This document shows, in pieces, positions 47,800 through 58,744 of a stretch of 64,000 nt of DNA (position 1 is the first letter of the stretch; each line of letters begins with the position of its first letter). Position numbers and translations under genes: made by a program. The notes under the pieces were generated by a model that saw only the letters and a list, made by a program, of their open reading frames with translations, ran no database searches and was not told the DNA's origin. This DNA comes from Ailanthus altissimus. Lineage: Eukaryota > Streptophyta > Magnoliopsida > Sapindales > Simaroubaceae. The DNA lies in NCBI GenBank assembly GCA_946807835.1, contig OX327705.1:13732501-13796500 (forward strand), given 5' to 3'.

Positions 47800-49249
47800 A
47801 TTTAAATGTTACATATGACTTGATGCCCTACCATTGAATACCACGAATAATTCTTTCTCTGCCTGTTTGAGTCTCCTTCCAACATTGGTCTTCTAGAGAT
47901 AATTATAGTGACGTTCTGGGCACACTCGCTGAGGCAATTAGCTGGCTAGCTATGCTGCTGATCTGTCTAGAATTCTCTTAAATACCAATTCCTTATTAGG
48001 ACATCTACTTACCTTTTCAAATCAAGGCGCTCATTAGTGGCATGTCCTAAACTCAGGTGGAATTGATACCAATTCCTTTTATATGTCTGTTGCTCTACCA
48101 ATTTACCCTTATGAGAGGCTTTGGAGAGCAAACCTCAATTCTTAATAACTTCATAGCTATCCTCTAGTGTTACAGTCAAAGTAAGAAAGTTACCGATCAG
48201 AGCAACCCTGCGTTGTTCCTCGGTCGGGTGCTCTCTTGGGTTTCTTGGGCTTCTGGGTCGCTCAAGATAATTGACTTGAGGGTGAGGTCTATTCTACCTA
48301 TCATTTGTTCATGAGGGAGGCTTATTGCACCTGTTTAGGTAGATCGCCCCTATTATGGCCTGTCAGTTATTTTGACCCTTGGGATTTGAAGTTTTACGGG
48401 GTGGTGATCTATCTCTTTTTTCCTGGTACTTTTTATTTTCCCTTAGATAGATTTAACTCCGAGCTATGTCTATAAGTGATCTTTTCACCTCTTCTTCTTC
48501 CTCTATGGCGATATATTTGGATAACTTGTTATACACAGTAGTGTAGTTTGGAATATTACTCTCAGACAAGTAGTAGCTGAATCTATTCAACTTCAGCCCG
48601 ACCTTAAAAGCTTTTAAGGGTATTAGCTGGTCGAATGCACCTAGTAAGATCACTTTTTGTGGAATCTCTTAATGTAATCTTTGAGACATTTGTTCCTCCT
48701 CTGCTTGATCTCCTTCAACTATTCGAGCTCATTTACTACTTTGCAAGAACCCCAAAAGTGCTGTGTGAACTTTTCTGTAAGCTTATGGTAGAATGAGATA
48801 CTTTGCTATTTTAAACTATGATACCAAAGGAGGGCAGGACCTTCGAGATTCATGTGAAAGATTCTACATATTTACTCTTGTCTTAGTTTTGCAATGAATA
48901 ACAGGTCGATTAGTGGTTAGGGTCTGTCACTCCTCGGTAGATTGGAATGCTTGGTAGTTTGAACTTACTCGGGAGTTTTATTTCTCTCAGCTTATTAATC
49001 AACAGATATCACCTCTCGCTCTATCTTCATTGGGAGAGGCTGATCTTTTTTCTCCTTCTCCTTCAAGAGGCTTTTCAGCTATTCTTATAACCCTTAAACC
49101 TTATCCTCAAGAGGTAGCTCGGTACATAGCTGTTCTTGACCATTATTCTCCCACCTCTCCACCTACTCAGAGTCCTTAACTTGAGATATATCTTGTTTAG
49201 CTAGTACAAGGCTTTGTGTTCTCACTTCAATGGGGTCGTAGGAGACCTC
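47800..49249 (-). pseudogene. G1 gag
   Basis: Retrotransposon-gag segment on the minus strand. About 48760-48650 reads LEEIKQRRNKCLKDYIKRF-like sequence, then VILLGAFDQLIPLKAFKVGL, LKLNRFSYYLSESNI and KLSKYIAIEEEEEVKRS (48653-48453). Damaged basic/zinc-knuckle sequence lies downstream (48450-48000). Upstream gag is interrupted by N7. Confidence 0.75.
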
Positions 49250-50528
49250 TGATGCGATAATTTTATATCTTAAAATTGAGTGCAAGTATACACTATCATA
49301 TGCAAGTAATAAAGGGATAAAAGAGTCAGATGTCAAACCCACAGGGATAATATCTTCTTTTTAACCAAATATTAAAATTATATATTTCTAGTAATTATTT
49401 AGAAAAATAAAAATTTAGGAATGAATATAGAAAATATAAAAGCAATGACACAATGTAAAGAGATTTGGACAATAGCAATATAGAGAAAATTTAGGGTTAA
49501 TACTATCCCTCAATATGTTTTTTCAATGATTAATCTTTTAATATTTAACTCCCTTAGTCTTTGTTATTGATCAAGATACTATTATATTCACAAGTCTCTC
49601 CCAAGGTCATGTAAGTATACCTTAATTTACCAAACACCTATATTCCTATGGTACTTGTAATAAATTAAGATTCATTAAGAATAAGTATTATTGATTATAC
49701 ATGCCAATTAGGTATATTTCTATCCTAATTTGAACTTACATATACAACATTGAATGTTACTCTACAATCATATATCAAATTACTTAAGTCTAAATATAAT
49801 GATTCCTCTTCCGAGTTTATCAAAAATATTACCAATTTATTGACTATATATTGGACAGATATATTGAAGCATTAAGAACAAGTAATTTAAATAACAAATA
49901 ACTAAGTCTATTAAATATTAGAAAGATATAGCAATTAAGTGCACATATTGAGTTCAAGTATTAACCCTAGAAAGAAAATTTAGTTCATGGCGATAAGAGA
50001 ACAGTGGCAAAAATAATAAGAAACTATGATACAATCAATAGCAGATAGAGACATCGAATTGCTATTGATTATGCCGTCTAAAAAATTATTGATGCCGAAG
50101 AACGCCTTGAATCTCTCTCAATGACTGCTTTAATTTAGGCTCCAATTGCTCTCTAAGACTTGTGTTGTGTGTCTCTTGATGTTCTTGGATAATCTCTAAA
50201 GGTTGGAGATGAGTGGCCTTTTATAGGGATTGATATGAGCTTAAAATCTTCAATTCTTGTTGGGTCAAGAATCGCGATGACGCTAGGGTGTTGTCATGCT
50301 GTCGCTGGGGCACTGGGGTAAAAATCCTTGTGGCGCAGGGGCGACAAGTCCATATTTTGAAAAGTTTGCATTTTAGTCCTTATTTTTGCTTCTTTGGCGT
50401 CCTTACTTCAAATTTTGTTCAAGTCCCTATAAATAACAATAATGTATATAAATAACCATTTATTCCTATAAAATAATAAATATCAACATAAAAGTATGAG
50501 AAAATAAATGATAAATATGCCCTTATCA
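49250..50528 (-). mobile_element. N7: solo LTR (1.3 kb) in G1 gag/leader
   Basis: Plus-strand ends TGATGCGATA... and ...CTTATCA, with perfect target duplication ACCTC (49245-49249 and 50529-50533). Same family as N6, opposite orientation. The minus-strand TATA box is the complement of CCTTTTATAGGG near 50218-50229. Confidence 0.9.
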
Positions 50529-51573
50529 ACCTCTGATCTTTTCTCTTTAACCTACTGGCTCAGATTCTCTTGAGCATTTGAACCTTGATGGTTAGAATTT
50601 TCCCTTCATTAGTCCCTTATCTCTCCTCCTACGTTCCTTCCCTATTTTCTTAACATCCTAACCCTATCCTCCTCCCTTCCTTCCCTGTTTTCTTAACATC
50701 CTAACCATCAATTGTCTTAATTCCTCTCTCTCCTCCCTCAGCATCCGTAACTCTACTTGAACCTCGTTTGGCAAGCATGTTCAAGGCGAATTGGCTGGGT
50801 TTGGTGGATAGTCTCCGTGGGTTCCATTTTTACTTAAATTTCTAACTTATTATTGTCCAACTAGTTGGTTACTACTGTTTGATGATTGTTCTGCCATTTC
50901 TTGGTGTTTTAGTAAATGCTTGATAAATTTTTTTATTCTGTTCTTACAAATAACCCTAAAAACTACTGACCAGAAAAAATGGCTTTCTCGAGCCAACGAG
51001 TTTTAAATTTGTTTACTTGTGAAAATAGAACTTTGGGCCTTATCTAATTTAGGCCATGATCCTGGGCCTTATCAACCTCTGATCTTTTCTCCCTAACCTA
51101 CTAGCTCAGGTTCTCTTGAGCATTTAAACCTTGATGGTTGGAATTTTCCCTTCATTCGTCCCATATCTCTCCTCCTCCGTTCTTTCCCTGTTTTCTTAAC
51201 ATCCTAACCATCAATTATCTTAATTCCTCTCTCTCATTCCTCAGCATCCGTAACTCTTCTTGAACCTCATTTGGCAAGCTTGTTCAACGCGAATTGGCTG
51301 GGTTTGGTGGGTAGTCTCATTAGATTCTATTTCTGCTTAAATTTCTAACTTGTTACTATCCAACTAGTTGGTTACTACTGTTTGATGATTATTCTGCCAT
51401 TTCTTGGTGTTTTAGTAAATGCTTGATAAAGTTTTTTATTTTTTTCCCACAAACAACCCTAAAATCTATTGACAAAAAAAAATGGCTTTCTCGAGCCAAC
51501 GAGTTTTAAATTTGTTTACTTGTGAAAATAGAACTTTGGGCCTTATCTAATTTAGGCCATGATCCTGGGCCTT
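50525..51573. repeat. Tandem duplication in the G1 leader/LTR start
   Basis: 50525-51070 and 51071-51573 are two copies of a segment starting ATCAACCTCTGATCTTTTC (the last 4 bases of N7 plus G1 leader) and ending GATCCTGGGCCTT inside the G1 LTR. The first unit has an extra 45 bases from a small inner duplication (TTTTCTTAACATCCTAACC twice). At the junction, CCTT is shared by both donors. Confidence 0.9.
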
Positions 51574-52343
51574 TTGGATCTTTTGCTAAATTGTTCTAAC
51601 AAAAATCAAGATAAGCATTCATTATGGTCTCGTTGGTGATGGTTTTGGCGAAGATCCTCTAGTACTTAAGACAGCCTCAAAAGTATGTTGAGAGGAAGTA
51701 GAAAAAATAGGAGAATAGTTTTTTTGTCTAAAGAGTCAAAATCTATTACTTGTTTTTCTTTCCCTTTTATAGTATAGAACCTTGAAGATTTTATGGGTGG
51801 ATGCTCAAGTCATCACTAAATGTTTTGGCGTAACTAAAGGCGAACATTCAAGTTATCACCTATTTGCTTGGCATGACTTTAGGGATATTTTCTCATAAGG
51901 TCAAGGAATTCTCCTTAGGTGTGGTGTTGATGAAAACTATAATGACTTGCCTAATCTGAGTTGTTGACTTAATGAGGACATTCTCATATGGCTGAGGATT
52001 AGTCTTGTAAATTGACTGGTAAAGCTGGTTGGTATTCTCTATAATCCTAAGCAGCTTTGGGGATTGGTGCTTACTGCCCTTGTTTGCGGATGAATGGCTC
52101 GGTGTATCCGCATTACGAGCTGCTTAAGGTGTTTAGAATTACATTCCTAATCCAGTCAAGGCACTTAATGGGGTTGTAGTTGAGTATGGGTCCAATTATC
52201 TGAGGTCTTATATTGTTGGATTCTGAGATGGTCGGAGCGATATAGGGAACCCTGAGCAGGTTTTAGGCTATTAGGCATGCCTTTTTGGGTGAAGCTGGTT
52301 ATAAGCCTATTTGTTGGGCCTGTAAGATTTCTAAAGGGGAACA
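51467..52343 (-). repeat. G1 5' LTR (right)
   Basis: 877 bp, partner of 19678-20535. The terminal TG has become TA (TATTGAC). Ends GGGGAACA followed by ATAAT. A minus-strand TATAAAAGG box lies at about 51765-51773. Confidence 0.88.
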
Positions 52344-52684
52344 ATAATCTAATTAAATAAAATGTATTTTAAAAGAAAGTAAAATTTTGATTATTATGCA
52401 ACCGTTACTGTCACGCCATTTATTGTTTGATACCATATTATAATGAGTAAAAATAATTGTTATGAACTATAAGATTAATTACTATTCAGGTATTTAATTA
52501 TTTTTGTGCAACTGTGCAAGTTAATCTTAATGTGTGAAAAAATACACACACATACACATAAATGCATATGCATACACAATATAGGAAAATAGAGGCATTT
52601 ACTATAGTTGTAGTGGCATATACAATTAGGTATGTAGTAACAACAATTAATATGTCAAAAATTTGCAATCTCATACATTCATAT

Positions 52685-53105
52685 AATCAAAAGTTTTCCC
52701 TAGCCTTCGGGTGTGAAGCTGTAATCCCCCACAGAGATTGGCAACCCAACTCACCGGGTACTATACTTCTCAGATGGAGCCAATGAAGAGCTAATCAGAG
52801 AGAACCTAGACCTTGCAGAAGAAAATAGAGAAAGGGCATGGTCCGCACTGCAGCTTATCAACAAAAAGTGGCTTGGTACTACAACATGAAAGTTCAAGCC
52901 CGCGAATTATAAACGAGTCCTCGTGCGTGGAAAAGTCTTCCCCAACATGAAAAACTCAACAGATAGAGTCCTTAGGCCAACCTTGGAAGGACTATACAAG
53001 ATTGTCAAAAGAATTAGATCAAGGGCTTATGAGCTTGAACATGTAGATGGCAAGACGATGAGGAAACTATGGAATGCCGAGCTTTTGAAAAAGTACGATC
53101 CCTGA
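52685..53105 (+). pseudogene. Gypsy integrase C-terminus, copy 1
   Basis: Plus strand, not part of G1 (opposite strand and outside its LTRs). NQKFSLAFGCEAVIP, then after a frameshift ANEELIRENLDLAEENRE, and finally GKVFPNMKNSTDRVLRPTLE and YKIVKRIRSRAYELEHVDGK, ending LLKKYDP at 53105. This is the typical integrase tail of Tat-like elements. It is a remnant of an older gypsy element into whose neighbourhood G1 inserted. Confidence 0.85.
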
Positions 53106-53283
53106 AACAATCTGTTCATTTATATAATCTAATGGAGCATATACTCGAACTTACATTATAAAAAATGAATAAAAGTCTATCTCCTTAATATTTAATCATC
53201 TTTTTTTTGCATGTATGTGTATTTGAAATAAAAGAAATCTACTTGGGAGTAATCCTAAACAACATGAATTTACTAAAAATATT

Positions 53284-53686
53284 TGTGTGGAGGATCGACC
53301 CCCACAGTTGAAGACCCTGATCGAGGGACATCTCCAACAAAAAATATATTTTAACAAGTTATTGTGCGGGGGATCGACCCCCCATAATTGAACATCCTAA
53401 TTGAGGTGACCTTATCATAAAAAAATATATTTTAACAAGATATTGTGTGGGGGATCAACCCCTATAATTTAAGACCCTGACTGAAGGATCTCCCTACAGG
53501 GGAATATATTTTAATAAGATATTATTTGGGGGTTCGACCCCCACAGTTGACGATCCTAACTAAGGGGACCTCTCTATGAGAAAATATATTTTAAAAGGAC
53601 ATTGTGCGTGGGATCGACCCCATGATTGAAGACCCTGATCAAGGGACCTCTCCACAGGGAAATATATTTTTAAAAAATTAATACTT
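53284..53686. repeat. 80-bp minisatellite, five copies (unit 1)
   Basis: Units of the form TGTGGAGGATCGACCCCCAC ... TTGAAGACCCTGATCGAGGG ... AAATATATTTTAACAAG. Located right after the integrase tail, as in other Tat-like 3' regions; the unit differs from the minisatellite of G1 at 25487-26170. Confidence 0.9.
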
Positions 53687-54116
53687 TTATCCCTATATGT
53701 TTTTTGAATTACTCATGTTGTCTCTAGCTATGAGCCTATTTGTTAGGCTTATAAGATTTCTAAAAAGGAATAATAATAAATAAATAATCTAATTAAATAA
53801 AATTTATTTTAAAAGAAAGTAAAATTGTAATTATTATATAACCTTTTATTGTTATGCCGTATATTGTTTGATACCATATTATAAAATAATTATTATGAAC
53901 TATAAAACTAATACTATTTAGGTATTTAATTATTTTCATGCAACTATGCAAGTTAATCTTATTAATGCGTGCAAAGAAAATACACACACAAAAATGGATA
54001 TGCATACACAGTATAGGAAAATAGAGGCATTTACTATAGTTACAGTGGCATATACAATTAGGTATGTGGTAATAACAATTAATATGTTAAAGGTTTGTAG
54101 TCTCATTCATTCATAT

Positions 54117-54537
54117 AATCAAAAGTTTTCTCTTGCCTTTAGGTGTGAAGCTATAATCCTTATAGAGATTGGCACCCTAACTCACTAGGTACTACACTTC
54201 TCAGAGGGAGCCAATGAGGAGCTAATCAAAGTGAGTCTAAATCTTATAGAAGAAAAGAGAGAAATGGCACGGGTTCGCACTGCAGCTTACCAACAAAAAG
54301 TGGTTTGGTACTACAAGAAAAAAGTTCGAGCTCACGAATTTATGATCGAGACCTTGTGCATAGAAAATTCCTCTCCAACATGAAAAACTCAATAGATGAA
54401 GTCCTCAAGCCAACATTGAAAGGACTATACAAGATTGTCAAAAGAATCAGAGCAAGGTTTACGAGCTTGAGCATGTAGATAGCAAGACGATGAAAAAACT
54501 GTGGAATGCCAAGCTCCTCAAAAAGTATGATCCCTGA
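54117..54537 (+). pseudogene. Gypsy integrase C-terminus, copy 2
   Basis: Duplicate of 52685-53105: NQKFSLAFRCEAI, then ARVRTAAYQQKVVWYYKKKV, GLYKIVKRI-like sequence and LLKKYDP near 54535. More frame damage than copy 1 in some parts, less in others (the AAYQQKVVWYY block reads better here). Confidence 0.83.
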
Positions 54538-54726
54538 AATAATTTATTCATTTATATAATTTGATGGAGCATATACTCGAACTTACATTATAAAAAATGA
54601 ATAAAAGTCTATCTCCTTGATATTTAATCATCTTTATTTTACATGTATGTGTATTTGAAATAAAATAAATCCTCTTGCAAGAAATCCTCTTGCAAGGAAT
54701 CTAAACAACATGAATTTACTAAAACA

Positions 54727-55050
54727 AATTGTGTGGAGGATGGAGGATCGATCCCCACAATTAAAGACCCTAACCGAGGGAACTTTCCAAAAGAAAATAA
54801 ATTTTAACAAGATATTGTGCGGAGGATTAACCCCCTACAATTGAACATCTTAATTGAGGGACCCACTTCACAAGGAAACATATTTTAACAAGATATTGTT
54901 TAAGGGATCGACCCGCACAATTGAAGACCCTGACCAAGAAACTTCTCCATAGAGAAAAATATTTTAAAAAGACATTGTGTGGGGAATCGACCCCATGATT
55001 GAAGGCCATGATTGGGGAACCTCTCCATAGGAAAATATATTTTAAAAAAA
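54727..55050. repeat. 80-bp minisatellite, four copies (unit 2)
   Basis: Same repeat as 53284-53686 with one copy fewer; the first copy has a small inner duplication (GGAGGATGGAGGATCGA). Confidence 0.88.
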
Positions 55051-55085
55051 TTAATACTTTAGTCCTTATGTTTTTTTTTAATTAC

Positions 55086-57911
55086 TCACGCTATCCTTAA
55101 TTATTTTGAAATACCACCGTTAGTCCCTACCATTCAAAAATTACTGTTAGAATCAACTCTTTAAAGGCAAACTAGTCTTTTATAATATTATAAATTAATA
55201 TAGATTAAAATTTTAAGTTTTTTATTAAAAATAAAAATATTTTATTTTATTTTCTCTTTTCATATCCCTTCCCATGCCCCCTTTTCCTATTTTTCTGATA
55301 CAGAGGCTGCAAGAACTAATTTGGATGATTTAGTCTCCCTTTCTGAATAATTTTTTCCCTTTTTTCTGATTTTCCCACCCCACCATACATTTCTTTCTTT
55401 CTTACACATGCCTTAAAAAAAAAAAACCCCTCCCTCTCTTCAAGCTAAAGCCAATGCTGCTATTATTGTTCGAGCAATCCATGATGCTAAACGAAATTAT
55501 GCAGATGAAAAAAAGGGTTCCAGGGGTAATTGGACCTGATGTGGCTAATTTTAATACTTATATAATCATTAAATCTATAATTATTTATTGTTTATTTTAT
55601 TAATTTTATTTTTATTAGGATATTTTATTAAAAAAAAATAAAGAAGAATGCAAAGGCAAAGATTTAAACTAATAAAAAGGTGAATAAAAACTTACAATTT
55701 ATTTTTAAAAATACCACAAATAAGAAAAACCTCATAAAATTAGCAATCATATTTTCCTATTAAATTGAAAGGTTAAAGGAAAATAAGGGAAAGGAATTCT
55801 TGCATAAAGTAGTTTTCTTCTCCAATTTGAGAAAGTGGATTTGTGAATTAGAATATTATATAAAGGGGCAGCACGTGAAGATTTGAGGGGAGGAGGAATT
55901 GAGAAAGAATTGAGAGACGTGGGTGAAGAATGGGCAGCACGTGAAACGAAAGAAGAAAAACAAAGGGCTTGAATTTTTGGAAGTTTTCCATTCTTTTTAT
56001 GATTAGTTCTTTTATTATTTTTAATTTAATTATGTCTTTTTAATTTTTTTTAATTCTTTTTATGATTAGTTTTTTTATTATTCTTAATTTAATTATGTCT
56101 ATTTAATTTTTTTTTTAAAGATTGAGGATGATATCTTATTTAATAAAGTAGTTTTTTTTATTAAAATTAATTTTCTTTGTTTATTTTTTAATGTTTATAA
56201 TTCTTGCTTCATAAGAACCATTGAATTAAAAATATTTTTTTCATTAATATCAGGTATTTTTTATAGTTAAGAACTTGATCAATTATTCTATGTTTGCAAC
56301 TTCAATGGTTAATGTGATTGTCTTTAATTTTTAGTTTTCTTTTCATTAAATTGATATATAGAATACTTAAATACACAATTAAATAAAATAAAAAAGATCT
56401 TTATTTAAAACTAATTAATTTATACTTCGCGTTATATTTATGAGATAACAATAAATTGAGTTTAAGATTAATTAATTTATACTTAACGTTATATTAATGA
56501 AATGACAATGAATTAAATTCAAAATTAATTAATTTGTACTTAACGTTATATTTATGAGATGATAATAGGTAATAGATTGAGTTTAACGTGTCACTTTAAT
56601 TTGAGAAATTAATTAATAAATAAGAGAACTATTAAATAAAATAGCGGTGAATTTTAAAACTTTGGTAATTTTAATAACTTGAATTTTAAAATTTTTAATT
56701 GTTTGCTTTAATTTTTTTTATTTTTATTATTTAATTTTCTCCGAACAAATTTATTTTCTTTAAATTAGGTTAAAATTATATTTATTTAAATTAAATTAAT
56801 CTTTTTTAATTTTAAACTATTCGTTGCACACTTTTATATATTCTCGTAAACTTGGGTGCCTGAGAGCACAATTACAATTTGCACAGTTTAAAACATTTAA
56901 TATTTTAGAATCATTTATTCTCAGGCATGTGTAGAAGCCAAGTTAATGGAATTCGAAAAGAGGTGTAAGAACTTTTCTCTCCGCTTTCACTCTCCCAAAC
57001 ATTTTACCATAAGCTTCCTACTATGCCTTGATATATTTGTATATATTTTTTCCAGATTAAACACTGTATGGAACACACATCATCTTAGAATCACATGTCT
57101 CTTTAGCTTGCCAGAAGGGAATCGTTATGAACTCATTTCTTGAGAAGTAAAGATAGCCTCGTTCAAACATATTTGAGTGAAAACATTTCTTCAAAGTCCA
57201 GCCGGAAAAGTTAAAAAAGATAAGTCCAATGTTTACGAGGATGTCATGGTGTTATTCTTTTCTCCATTTCCCCATCGGTCGAGCAAGCATTCCTCGATAA
57301 TAACTCTTTTGAAGAAATTTTCTAAAACCATATGGGGAACCATTTTCATTGCATCCCTTACAAAGATTCTGCAGGAATTTGAAATATTAATCTCTCACCT
57401 ATTGTAATGATTTTAATTCAATTATAATTTTCTTGGACCAGCCTTCTTAGAATCACTTCATATATTTTTAAATCCTTGCTTCGGAGATAGGTGCCCTGGA
57501 ATCGTCAAAATAAAATCAAACATCTTCACCTCAGGTTTGCCTTGATAAAGAATGTCATTTTAGACAGCATGAGGCGATGATTAGAGGTTTACTCTGAAGG
57601 GAGATGGCAGTCTTTTTCCAGATTAATGTAATAGGTTTAGATCAGCCATTATTGGGTTGAACAAATCAAATTGATGATGATATGTGACCCCTTCCCATAG
57701 AAAACACTAGGTCACAGTAAGAATATAGATTGAATACATGGTATGGCATTACTACTTGATGTTATGAAATCAAATTCACTTTCTTAGTCACTTATTTGCT
57801 TGATTGTGGGTAGTTGGCTTTGTGTTACCAAGTGCATGAATTGTGATTATCTCATTTCTTCAATGACAGAGGAAATACAATATGATGAAAACAGTTAGAT
57901 TTTTTATTCTG
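55086..57911. other. AT-rich intergenic DNA with short tandem repeats
   Basis: No gene is supported. Two 62-bp units (about 55990-56115, TTTTTATGATTAGTTCTTTT type) and three units of about 64 bp (about 56400-56590, ATTAATTTATACTTAACGTT type) are visible. GGGCAGCACGTGAA occurs twice (about 55866 and 55932); it contains the G-box core CACGTG. Short open frames at 56946-57143 and 57177-57407 have no recognisable family. Confidence 0.6.
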
Positions 57912-57917
57912 TTTATT
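57912..57917 (-). terminator. Poly(A) signal of the MLP-like gene
   Basis: AATAAA on the minus strand, 64 bases after the stop codon at 57981. Confidence 0.6.
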
Positions 57918-57980
57918 GCTGAGAAGATTGAAGTTGAGTAATAGCGGAGTACAGTTTGGTAACTGCTGTACATGTGAAGC

Positions 57981-58267
57981 TTAAGCCCTGCTTTTGAGGA
58001 GATAATTTTTGGAAATTTCTGCTACATTTGCCAGAGCATCGATATTGACAAGTGAAGCATTAGCAGCCGCCTCTTCTTTGACTTGATACTCAATTGAGGA
58101 TTTGATGATGCAGGAATCATTCCCTTTCTCAATGATTTCAAAAATAACTCTAAAAAGATTGAATCCCAGATCCAGAAATCCTCCTTCAATGATATCTATT
58201 TCTTTGATGCGTTTCTCATCGTCGATCCTGGTAAACTTCTCTTTGAAAACTGGAAAACTTGATGGTC
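57981..58267 (-). CDS. MLP / norcoclaurine-synthase-like protein (Bet v 1 fold), exon 2
   Basis: Second exon, 287 bases, phase 1 at its start (acceptor AACTAG ending at 58268) and stop TAA at 57981-57983. Together with exon 1 it gives a 155-residue protein, the usual size of Bet v 1/PR-10/MLP proteins. This exon encodes residues 61-155, including FKEKFTRIDDEKRIKEIDII, EGGFLDLGFNLFRVIFEIIE, SCIIKSSIEYQVKEEAAANA and the C-terminal helix ending NYLLKSRA. The family binds hydrophobic ligands in a central cavity; the nearest relatives by these phrases are annotated S-norcoclaurine-synthase-like or MLP. Actual enzyme activity cannot be claimed. No frame damage is seen. Confidence 0.92.
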
Positions 58268-58435
58268 CTAGTTCAATCAAAAGGGGTCAGTCAACTTCGG
58301 TTGGATTTTAAGCATTATGATAATTATAGTTAAGAATAGAACTCCAACTTCAAAAAACTAAAAACGATGTTGCCAGAAACTTCAAGATGAAGAAAAGAAA
58401 AACCATTGGAGTGTGCTTGAATCATAAAAATGTAC
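58268..58435 (-). other. Intron of the MLP-like gene (168 bases)
   Basis: Donor CCAG|GTACAT at 58435 and acceptor TAG at 58268 on the minus strand. Splits a Gly codon (G|GA) right after KFAP, the position of the single conserved intron in Bet v 1/MLP genes. Confidence 0.9.
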
Positions 58436-58616
58436 CTGGTGCAAATTTGATGTTAAGAACAGTGCCAACGCCTCCATCACCTTCTTCAATTTCAATTTTA
58501 TCGACCATCTGGAACTTTTTTTCAACAAGCTTTGACAGTTGAAGGGTGCCATAGAGCTCCCAAGCTTGGGTGGCTGGCACATTCACCTCCAGTTCATGAG
58601 AAATCTGACCATTCAT
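58436..58616 (-). CDS. MLP / norcoclaurine-synthase-like protein, exon 1
   Basis: Starts at ATG 58616-58614. Encodes 60 residues plus the first base of Gly61: MNGQISHELEVNVPATQAWE, LYGTLQLSKLVEKKF, IEIEEGDGGVGTVLNIKFAP. GDGGVGT (residues 46-52) is the glycine-rich loop characteristic of the Bet v 1 fold. No signal peptide is evident, consistent with a cytosolic protein. This ATG is the natural start because the family begins with M-x-G-Q-x-S-H-E. Single copy in the window; next to it lie only repeats. Confidence 0.93.
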
Positions 58617-58678
58617 TCTCCCTTCTATTGTAAAAGTGCAAACTATTGTGGATCTCTTCTCTTCGGGGCCGAAAGTAT

Positions 58679-58693
58679 TTGTATATATTCCAT
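58679..58693 (-). promoter_or_regulatory. Possible TATA box of the MLP-like gene
   Basis: The minus strand reads GGAATATATACAAATAC about 65-75 bases before the start codon. Spacing suits a TATA box with a short leader; consensus evidence only. Confidence 0.4.
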
Positions 58694-58744
58694 TTTAGAT
58701 GACAGTGGTAGTGGCTTAAATAACAATGAAGTTGAGGGATAAAG

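Larger units (their letters stand above)
19678..52343 (-). mobile_element. G1: nested Ty3/gypsy retrotransposon of the Tat lineage
   Basis: Two LTRs of about 0.87 kb (19678-20535 and 51467-52343) are flanked by identical ATAAT (19673-19677 and 52344-52348). Between them, on the minus strand and in gypsy order, lie gag, protease, reverse transcriptase, RNase H, a second (archaeal-type) RNase H segment and integrase, followed by an accessory frame on the opposite strand. The double RNase H and antisense frame point to the Tat group. The apparent 32.7 kb comes from at least seven insertions (F1, N2, N3, N4, N5, N6, N7) plus an internal duplication. All pol frames carry stops and frameshifts, so the element is dead. 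Confidence 0.88.
52290..55085. repeat. 1.4-kb tandem duplication, two units
   Basis: Unit 1 is about 52290-53724 and unit 2 about 53725-55085. Both contain, in order, the last 50 or so bases of the G1 LTR, an AT-rich spacer, a gypsy integrase C-terminus and the 80-bp minisatellite. Unit 2 repeats GAGCCTATTTGTTAGGCTTA from the LTR end, so the copying event came after G1 inserted. The units differ by many substitutions. Confidence 0.88.

Noticed and set aside
56946..57407. Two open frames of 65 and 76 codons upstream of the MLP-like gene's 3' end.
   Set aside because: No family phrase, no promoter signal and composition like the surrounding intergenic DNA.
58102..58742. Plus-strand open frames over the MLP-like gene.
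   Set aside because: Complement of the real minus-strand exons.
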